From positions 1 to 38,516 of IMG/VR virus record IMGVR_UViG_3300042321_002876: 38,516 bases of DNA; one strand, 5' to 3'. Positions within the stretch are counted from its first letter, which is position 1. Each line of letters opens with the position of its first letter. This document shows, in pieces, positions 27,397-34,900 of this stretch. The translations under genes and the position numbers were made by a program. The notes beneath the pieces are model-generated. The model searched no databases and was not told the origin of the DNA. It saw only the letters and a list, made by a program, of their open reading frames with translations. The stretch is from a virus.

Positions 27397-28034
27397 TATT
27401 TAAAAACAAAGATGCTGGAAAGTCATCTATATTTAATGAAAAATCATCTAAGAGCTCAGAGACTCCAGTAGATCCATCTGTTTTAGAAAGTTTTTTCAGG
27501 AAGCAGGTAAGTAAAAAGTCTGCACAATCTGATGGCACTTTATTAAATAAAAAAGTTACTAGAAGTTCCTCTACAAGTGACGCGAATGTTCCTGCAGATA
27601 ATTATTTTGGCAAGTCTTCTTCTAGGTCAATATTCACTCCAGACTCAGTGCCAGCTGACAATCAGGTAGGTATTGTTGAGAAAAAATCAGAGTTTTTACC
27701 AAATGTCAAGCAAGAAATAGCGCCAGATATTGCTGATGACCTTACAAGATTCAAAGGTAATTTTTCTCCAGCTGCAAAGAATGCCGGATCTCACGGATCT
27801 ATTCGTAAAGACAGAATTAGCTTATTTGATAAGGGTGCTTTTGACCGCATAGATACGCCTTCTGCTTCTGAAGAAAAGGTTGCTTCTGTCGAAGAAAAGA
27901 AAATATCTAAATCTTTAAGATCTACAGATGTGGTCGAGTCATTGTGGTCTAAAATTGCTTCTCCTCAATCCGAAAAGCCAAAGTCTGCTAGAGAAAGAGC
28001 AATAGATAAATTATTTGGAGATAAAAATGCCTAA
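27393..28034 (+). CDS. Hypothetical Ser/Lys-rich protein, 213 aa
   Basis: Starts inside the previous stop. Largely disordered, Ser/Lys/Asp-rich, with a repeated phrase: SDANVPADNYFGKSSSRSIF and TPDSVPADNQVG. C-terminal sites EEKVASVEEK and SKIASPQSEK fit the K-x-A-S pattern. Probably a scaffold-like or internal head protein, judged only by composition and neighbours. Confidence 0.58.
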   Translation: MIFKNKDAGKSSIFNEKSSKSSETPVDPSVLESFFRKQVSKKSAQSDGTLLNKKVTRSSSTSDANVPADNYFGKSSSRSIFTPDSVPADNQVGIVEKKSEFLPNVKQEIAPDIADDLTRFKGNFSPAAKNAGSHGSIRKDRISLFDKGAFDRIDTPSASEEKVASVEEKKISKSLRSTDVVESLWSKIASPQSEKPKSARERAIDKLFGDKNA

Positions 28035-29022
28035 GTTTAATTTGTCTAAGTTCGCACAAAAATCTATTGAAATGACTCCTCCTCCCACCATTCAAGGAGC
28101 AGAAGAGTTCAGTGACATTGAGATGTCTGATGAGGCGAAAGATAGTTCTGGGCTTCTTATGGCTCCAAATAAAGACATTGACACAGAAGTTGAAACCATA
28201 TCTGTGCCTGTATTTGATAATCATGTTCAAATGTACGAAAAGTTAAAGTCTTTCGCATATGGCGACATTAAGTCTTCTATGGATGCTGCGTGGAATGAGT
28301 ACTTTTCTCAATCTATTGGGGCAACTGATATAGCAGACGATTTTAAAGCTGGATTAAGTCAGTTTTTTGAAGTTGATCCACAGTCAGAAGATGCAGTAGA
28401 TATAGCTAATAGATTATTTGATATGTATTCAAAAATACATCCTCCACAAGTTCAGGAAGAAGAGATGGACATCGCTACTGCAAGTACCATGCATGTTATG
28501 AAGCTAGCTAGAGATGTGGCAGAGTCTGAAAGAAAGCAGAGTTCTGTAGGCAAATTTAATCTCACAAAAACAGCTCAACATAAAAGCATTATGCATGGAA
28601 CTATTATGTCTGGTCCTGGCCAAACCTCTTTAAGTCCATTTAGTAGAGATATACAAAGTGGCTTGCATTTAGTAGAGCAAAATAAGGGATTTGGCTTGAA
28701 AATAGATGACGTTTTAGACATTGATTTTGAAGCCATTTGGCGTGGCAATGTTATGGACAAGTACAATGCTCCATATCGTGATGCTGAAGGAAATTATGTC
28801 GGCGGCTATATTAATAGAAGGTTTGAAGTTAACCGCAATATTCCAGTTGGCAATAATTTGCAGTTATTGCCTGGAACAAGAGGTCGTCCGTGGATGCCTC
28901 AATACTCTACTCTTGAATCAAGAATGGAAGTATTAAGAGGAAATGAAGACAAGTTGGTAAACCCAGCTACTTTTAACAAAATTTCCATCGGTCCATTTAA
29001 CTTAAAAAAAAAGAACAGTTAA
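28027..29022 (+). CDS. Hypothetical pre-portal protein (zero-frame product)
   Basis: 331 residues from ATG 28027, six bases after GGAG (28017-28020). A TTG at 28015 is also in frame but lies at that site. The N terminus MPKFNLSKFAQKSIEM and an internal copy GKFNLTKTAQHKS share the same phrase. An acidic helical middle (DAAWNEYFSQSIGATDIADD) is followed by a Gly/Arg/Asn-rich region. The zero-frame protein ends FNLKKKNS at a TAA just after nine consecutive A. In the -1 frame the coding sequence continues for 75 more codons with a zinc ribbon (next features). Unknown function; abundance of both products is not known. Confidence 0.62.
   Translation: MPKFNLSKFAQKSIEMTPPPTIQGAEEFSDIEMSDEAKDSSGLLMAPNKDIDTEVETISVPVFDNHVQMYEKLKSFAYGDIKSSMDAAWNEYFSQSIGATDIADDFKAGLSQFFEVDPQSEDAVDIANRLFDMYSKIHPPQVQEEEMDIATASTMHVMKLARDVAESERKQSSVGKFNLTKTAQHKSIMHGTIMSGPGQTSLSPFSRDIQSGLHLVEQNKGFGLKIDDVLDIDFEAIWRGNVMDKYNAPYRDAEGNYVGGYINRRFEVNRNIPVGNNLQLLPGTRGRPWMPQYSTLESRMEVLRGNEDKLVNPATFNKISIGPFNLKKKNS
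29007..29013 (+). promoter_or_regulatory. Candidate -1 ribosomal frameshift site A-AAA-AAG
   Basis: At 29004-29012 there are nine A residues. In the zero frame the codons are AAA AAA AAG, so A-AAA-AAG (29007-29013) matches the slippery heptamer of E. coli dnaX. Slippage by -1 bypasses the TAA at 29020-29022 and enters a long open frame ending at 29240. An alternative is a homopolymer length error in the assembly. Confidence 0.55.
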
Positions 29023-29240
29023 ATCTTAAGTCTGCGTCTAATGCTTCTACTTCTCCTTTTAATAGGGCATTAGACCGTGCTTTCTCCTTTATGAAACCCG
29101 ATAAAGGTAATATATATTCTAGACAGAAAAAAATCTGTCCAATATGTAATTCTGATAATTCTGCAGATTCTTCAAAAAACGGTAATAAATGTGTAAATTG
29201 CGGATGTGATTTAAGTAATGTTTCCATAACAAGAGTGTAA
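29013..29240 (+). CDS. -1 frame extension with zinc ribbon
   Basis: In the -1 frame the protein would continue KKKEQLNLKSASNASTSPFN and reach CPICNSD ... KCVNCGCDLSN, a C-x2-C...C-x2-C zinc ribbon, before TAA at 29238-29240. 'NLKSAS' continues the repeated FNL-type phrase of the zero-frame protein, which supports a single fused product of about 403 residues. Independent translation is possible only from ATG 29091, which lacks a Shine-Dalgarno. The portal gene follows after five bases. Confidence 0.55.
   Translation, partial: EQLNLKSASNASTSPFNRALDRAFSFMKPDKGNIYSRQKKICPICNSDNSADSSKNGNKCVNCGCDLSNVSITRV
29036..29075 (+). other. 9-bp hairpin downstream of the slippery site
   Basis: GTCTAATGC (29036-29044) is the exact reverse complement of GCATTAGAC (29067-29075), with a 22-base loop. 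It begins 22 bases after the slippery heptamer. That is farther than the usual 5-9 bases, so it may or may not help frameshifting. Confidence 0.45.
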
Positions 29241-29245
29241 AATAA

Positions 29246-31510
29246 ATGGCAAAGTCAATCAATAAAGAACAAGAAACAGGTAACGCAGAACATAATTCTA
29301 ACTTTGATGTTCGCAAATACGCAAATTCTTCAGCTGTATCTTTACCTTTAACAAAAGCTGCTCAATACGTTGGAGGCAATGCCGGGACAATATTTACACA
29401 GCCAATGTTTTTTAGCCCTTTGCATACACCACAAAATTGGCAGATTGCAAGTAAAAGAAAAGAAGTTTATCAATGGGCTAGATTTTATTACGAAAACGAA
29501 CCAAAAGCTGCTGCTGGCATAGATTTTTATGCAGGATTCCCAATGAATGGCTTTGCACTTGAGTGTAAGGACAAAAAGGTTCTTGCATATTTTGAGCACA
29601 TGTCGGAAAAACTAAATCTAGAGTATTGGCTTAGAAAAATAAGTCATGAATATTTTTTGTTGGGTGATGTATTTGTTTTTACAGAAATAGAATGTCCAGT
29701 ATGTCGTGGCATGGGTCATCTTCCAAATGGTAATATCTGCAATCACCCCGATGGGACCATAAAGCGTTTACTAATTTTAAATCCTGATTTTATAGAAGTT
29801 CAAAATACTCAGCTTGCAGATGAGCCCACTGTTGCTTTAATTCCAGACGATGATCTTAAAAGGGTTGTTGCTCAGAAGAAGCCCAAAAATGTTTATGACA
29901 GAATTCCAGATTCTATTAAAGAGTATGTATTGTCTGGTAGACCTATTCCGCTGAGTCCAAGATGCATTAGTCATATACGACACAAGGGTTCTCCATATGG
30001 AACTTATGGAGAAAGTTTATTGCGAAGACTGTTTACAATCATTTCATATAAGACAAAGTTAATGACTGCCAACTGGATTATGGCAGAGCGTCATATCCTT
30101 CCTGTAAGAGTTGTTAAAGTTGGCAATGCAGAAAGACCAGCTTCTGAATTTGATATTGCAGATGTGCAAGGACAACTCGCTGCTGTTGCAAACGATCCTA
30201 ATCTTACTATTGTGACTCACCATGCATTTGAAATGGATTTTATAGGAGCAACTGGTAAAATACACGATATTTCTAATCAGCTTGAAATGATTGGAAAAGA
30301 AATGCTGGACGGTCTTATGTTGCCTCAAACTCTTCTTAACGGAGAAATGGCAGCATATAGCGCTGCTGCAGTTGGCGTTGAGACTTTGATCAGAAGATTA
30401 GAAACTTGGCGTATGGAGCTTTCATCTTGGGTTGAAAAAAATATCTTTTTACCAGTTGCGCAAATGCAAGGTTTTGTTGATACTCAAAAAAGCAAATTAG
30501 TTGGTGAGACTGTATGGCTTTATCCAAAGATGAAATGGAATGATTTAAGGTTGCGTGATAATAGTCAGTATTTGCAAGGACTAATGCAGCTTCATGACAA
30601 GGGGTTGATATCTTCTCAAAAGCTTCTTACTGAATATAATATTGATTATGATCAAGAGATCAATAGACTTCGTGAAGAGCAGATTACTGCTGGTAAGGGT
30701 GGTCAGGTGATTGGTGGTAGTCCAGATTCAGGTGGCGGAATGGGCGGTCTTGATTTAGGCCTTGGCGGACCTCCTGGTGGTGGTTTAGATCTTGGCATGG
30801 GCGGCGGCGGCATGCCGCCAGGCTTAGCTGGCCCAGGACCTGGCGCTCCTCCGCCAGGACCTCCAGTGGGTGGCGCTCCTCCAACTCCGCCAATGGGAGC
30901 TGCTGCTAGTTCAGACGATATGACCAAGGTTGCTCAATTTTATCCAGCTATGGATGGCATGCAATCAGGAGTTGATGCTGGCATGCGCGTATATAAGCGT
31001 GGTAAGGAACCAAAACAGAAAAAAGTTGAAGAGCAAGCTCCAGAGTCAAAACAAATATTTTTGACCAAGCCTGAGCAGAAGTTGTTTAGTATTATCAAGT
31101 CTTTGAATATTCCACTAAGACTTTTTGCTCAATATGAGTTTCAAGTTCCAGGAGAAAAGAATGCGTATCTTTTAGATTTTGCATTCCCTGATATTATGAT
31201 TAATTTTGAAGCAGACGGAGATTTTTGGCATTCTGACGTAGATGCTGTAGAGCGAGACAAGCAAAGAGACATGAAGCTTGCAAATATGGGCTGGCGTGTT
31301 GTAAGAATCAAAGAAAGTGCTTTAAACACAAATGTTGAACTTGTAACGCAAATTATAATAAATAATATTAAAGATACAATAGCTCAAAGAAAAGCATTGA
31401 TGGCTAAAAAAGCTAGTGTAAATGATGATGAAAGTATTTATTACGAAGATGGGGATGAACTAAAAATCACTTATCAAAATTTGATTTATGATAACAGTGA
31501 CAATTCATAA
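29246..31510 (+). CDS. Portal protein fused to DUF559/Vsr-like nuclease domain
   Basis: 754 residues. Residues about 65-470 read as a portal protein: YQWARFYYENEPKAAAGIDF, a stem/wing region with KGSPYGTYGESLLRRLF, and WRMELSSWVEKNIFLP after the ETLIRR helix. A CPVC...C.H cluster near residue 150 may bind zinc. Residues about 485-560 are a Gly/Pro-rich linker. Residues about 605-720 match DUF559 (PD-(D/E)xK, Vsr-like): TKPEQKLFSIIKSLNIPLRL, YLLDFAFP (Asp644), INFEADGDFWH (Glu655, Asp657, His662), ERD..RD (Arg670, Asp671) and GWRVVRIKES. The portal is the DNA channel at one capsid vertex and binds terminase. The fused nuclease is unusual. No Shine-Dalgarno is clear; start chosen at the first ATG after the preceding frame. 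Confidence 0.85.
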   Translation: MAKSINKEQETGNAEHNSNFDVRKYANSSAVSLPLTKAAQYVGGNAGTIFTQPMFFSPLHTPQNWQIASKRKEVYQWARFYYENEPKAAAGIDFYAGFPMNGFALECKDKKVLAYFEHMSEKLNLEYWLRKISHEYFLLGDVFVFTEIECPVCRGMGHLPNGNICNHPDGTIKRLLILNPDFIEVQNTQLADEPTVALIPDDDLKRVVAQKKPKNVYDRIPDSIKEYVLSGRPIPLSPRCISHIRHKGSPYGTYGESLLRRLFTIISYKTKLMTANWIMAERHILPVRVVKVGNAERPASEFDIADVQGQLAAVANDPNLTIVTHHAFEMDFIGATGKIHDISNQLEMIGKEMLDGLMLPQTLLNGEMAAYSAAAVGVETLIRRLETWRMELSSWVEKNIFLPVAQMQGFVDTQKSKLVGETVWLYPKMKWNDLRLRDNSQYLQGLMQLHDKGLISSQKLLTEYNIDYDQEINRLREEQITAGKGGQVIGGSPDSGGGMGGLDLGLGGPPGGGLDLGMGGGGMPPGLAGPGPGAPPPGPPVGGAPPTPPMGAAASSDDMTKVAQFYPAMDGMQSGVDAGMRVYKRGKEPKQKKVEEQAPESKQIFLTKPEQKLFSIIKSLNIPLRLFAQYEFQVPGEKNAYLLDFAFPDIMINFEADGDFWHSDVDAVERDKQRDMKLANMGWRVVRIKESALNTNVELVTQIIINNIKDTIAQRKALMAKKASVNDDESIYYEDGDELKITYQNLIYDNSDNS

Positions 31511-31574
31511 TATATTCCTGCATTTAAAAGGAAAAACAATATATTTTATTAAATGAATATGTTACAAGGTTATT

Positions 31575-31988
31575 ATGATAAAATTATCTGCCAAAAGAAT
31601 TAAAGATCGCAATATTACTTGGCGTGAAGCTTACTCGGAGCGCACAGCACCATTGCACGAAAGATATACGGCAGAAGTAGGGCCCGGATCGTATAGAAGG
31701 TGGGAAGGTCATGACTATACTACGAATAGTGATTACTATGTAGTTTGTAGTCCAGCTCAAACTAAATACGGCGAAAAATCTTATTTTGCTGGTATCAAGA
31801 AACTGCCACCATTAGCCGTAAGAGATGTTGTAAAAACATATTCTCCTTATGGAAAATATTTTACCAATATGGCTTCTGCGTTATCTTTTTTAAAAGAAAA
31901 ATACGGTATCCCATGGCCAAAGGGTCAAATTAACTACACCGTAGATAACCTTGAAAATATTGATATTCCTAGATTTGTAAAGGCATAA
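31575..31988 (+). CDS. Hypothetical protein, 137 aa, between portal and protease
   Basis: Shine-Dalgarno ACAAGG (31564-31569). The 64-base gap before it is AT-rich and shows no other gene. The protein is basic and aromatic: MIKLSAKRIKDRNITWREAY, RRWEGHDYTTNSDYYVVCSP, ASALSFLKEKYGIPWPKGQI. It looks like a compact alpha/beta domain. Stop and next ATG are two bases apart, so it is probably co-translated with the protease-scaffold polyprotein. Function unknown. Confidence 0.6.
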   Translation: MIKLSAKRIKDRNITWREAYSERTAPLHERYTAEVGPGSYRRWEGHDYTTNSDYYVVCSPAQTKYGEKSYFAGIKKLPPLAVRDVVKTYSPYGKYFTNMASALSFLKEKYGIPWPKGQINYTVDNLENIDIPRFVKA

Positions 31989-31990
31989 AA

Positions 31991-34900
31991 ATGGATAAAT
32001 TCACAATTACATCTGAAAGACAAATAGAGCCATTAAATTTACCGCAAAATTGGGATGAAATTAATCTTTCTCCTATTCAAAAATTTGCATCAAAAGAAAA
32101 AACATTTGATGACCATATAAAGAATATAGACCTTGGCGGATTTGATATAGTTTCAGCTGTCAAAGAAAATCCAGATCATCTTTTTGTAAAAGTTTTTGCA
32201 ATTAAGAAAGATGAAGTAAATGACAATGGAGATTATTTTAGTGAAAATGAATTAAAAAAAGCAGCCAAAACTTTTATTGGAGTTCCTGTATTTGTTAATC
32301 ACCAAAACGATGACGTTGAAAAGGCTAGAGGTAAAGTTGTTCATGCATGGTGGGATGATACTCGTGGTGGAATATATACTATTAATATGGTTGACAAAGT
32401 TGCGTATCCAAGACTTGCTAGAGGCATAGAAGCTGGTTACGTCACTGGAAGCAGTATGGGCTGTAGTGTAAAGTATTCTTGCTGCTCTGTATGTCATACA
32501 CGCGCTGCAAATGCAAAAGAATATTGCTCTCATATTAGAGAAAGAAAAAAGAAAAATTATACTGGAGATCATGAATGTGAATATCACAAAAGTGCCAATG
32601 CGGGTGAAGAGCCATGTCCAGTGTGTGGATGCAAAAAGGGAGAAAAGAAACACAACAAGTTTGCCAGTCAACAGATATTTGAGCATAACTATGGTGTTAA
32701 ATTTATAGAAGACAGTTTTGTTGTCAACCCAGCATGTCATGACTGCTTAGTAAGTGATATTATAAACCCCACTGGCTTACTTAAGAAGGTGGCAGACCTT
32801 CGTGACACTCTTGCTAAGATTGGAACTTCCATGGACCAAGACTCTTCATTTGGCATGGAATGTGCTTCTGGACAATGCAGCTTGCATAAAGCTGCAGGTA
32901 AGCAAGAAATCAATGAATTAAATGATGCGATGAACCAGCTTGAGCGTGTTGCGCGCTCTATGATGGCTCAAAAGAGCAAGGTAAGCTTAGAGTATGTATC
33001 TGATATTGTTAAAGTTTGCTCTGATATCCAGAAAATCTCAGATGAATTAGTTGAAATGGGCTACGCAGTTTTGCCCAGTCCTACGGAATCTCAAATTGCT
33101 TATGGCACAAATGCCCCAGCAAGTCCTATTTCTAGGCCCCAATCCGCTACGCAAATGCCAGTTTCTGCAATGCCTCAGCCTTCGCAGGCTGCTGTCCCTT
33201 CTATGCAGCCAAGCATGGCTATGCCGCAACAGCAAGCTCCTGCAATGATTAAGTCTATGCCTACTTCTGCTTCTCCTCAAATACAAGAATTTGGAGATGA
33301 GATTGGCAGAGTAACTAAACCAAATTTTATTCCAGTTAAAGCAGATTCTATAAAGGATTTTATTAAAATATCTAATAGTATAACAAATAGGCTAAATAAT
33401 TTATCTAGTCTTATGTACACCAACGGAGAATTTATGTCAGAAAATTCAGGATACAAATTTACACAAGGCGATGACACAATAGTTATTTCTTCAGACAATG
33501 ATGGAGAAGTGCACATTGCTTATTTAAAGGGAGACCGTTTAGTTAAATGGTCTAGCATAGATTCTTTCGATGCAGAAACACAGCAAATTATCAATCATGA
33601 TCCAAAGCACGCCGCTCGTCAAATTTTAAATTCATACTTGAACAAAACTTCAGAGGAGTCAATTACATCCATGGAAAGCTCAAATCAAAACAAAGTTGCA
33701 CAGTCACGCACAGGCGAAATGAGAGAGGTTACTACCGAATCTCAACTCTCTGACATGAAGGGCATTCATGCCCGCAAGGGAGAAGCTCACACTGCTACCA
33801 CCGAAAGCAAAGAGCAGCTTGGTGCTGGCAAGTCCTACAGTGATGTTGGAGGAACTTCAGCTACTCCTCGTCAGGGAACTGCATATGAGACAGTTGTTGA
33901 AGCCACCCTTAACTCTAAGACTGGCGGATACATGGCTCGTTGGGGTTCTTTCCCTGAAGTGATTACAGAAGCTCAATGGAATGACATCAGTAGAGAAGTG
34001 TTCGCAAACATTCCTTCTGATTGGACATCAGTTGCCCAGCAGGGACAATTAGAAATGCTGCAAAAAACATTCAGTTGGTCTGAGCCAACTGTCACGACAG
34101 AAGGTCAGCTTGCTGGAAAGTCCACAAAGAAAGCCTCTGCTCAAGATCTCATAAAGCAAGCTCAGGCAGCCATTGCTGATGCGATGGCATTTTATGGCGT
34201 TGGATCTGAAGACATACAAAACAGCGTAAGCTTTATTAATTCCGATTCTTCACGACACAACAAGGCAAAGGTGGTTGTTGCTATGAATGCAGCTCCATGG
34301 GCTGTGAGCGCTCGTAAGTCAAACAACACTCGTCTTGCAAATTTCTCTAAAGTTGCTTCAGAAGTTTATGGCGTTGAGCCAGTAGATGCAGTTTTGGCTG
34401 CTGTTGGAGACAACCTGGGTGCATCTTCTGCAGAAGATGTTCTTGCAGCTCTCTCTTTCGTATCCAACAACAAGCTGGCAATGCAGCAGGCAGAAGATCT
34501 CGCTGTAGAAAGATTTGAAAGCGCAACATCTGAGAATGAAGATGATTCAAATATGTTCCGTAAAGCATTTAGCGAAATGTCATTGCCAGAGGACGGAATG
34601 ATCAAAGTCTGCATGAGTGCAGAGGATGACCTCGGCATGGAAGTTTCATCTGGTAAAGATTTTATTGCAGCTGTTCATAAGTTTGCTCAAAATATGGTGA
34701 ATGAGAATCTCGGACAGAATGTCGAAATCATTCCCGTTGCAGTTGACGTTGACGAAGAAAATGGTCTTGTTGAAGCCACTTGCAAAATGGCTTCCAAGGT
34801 AACTGATCAAGAAAGAGCTGCGTTTGAGAAATGGGCATCTTCAGTCGAGTCAAATGTTGTAACTTCTGATTTAAACGAAGAGTCAGTTCAGACAAAGAGA

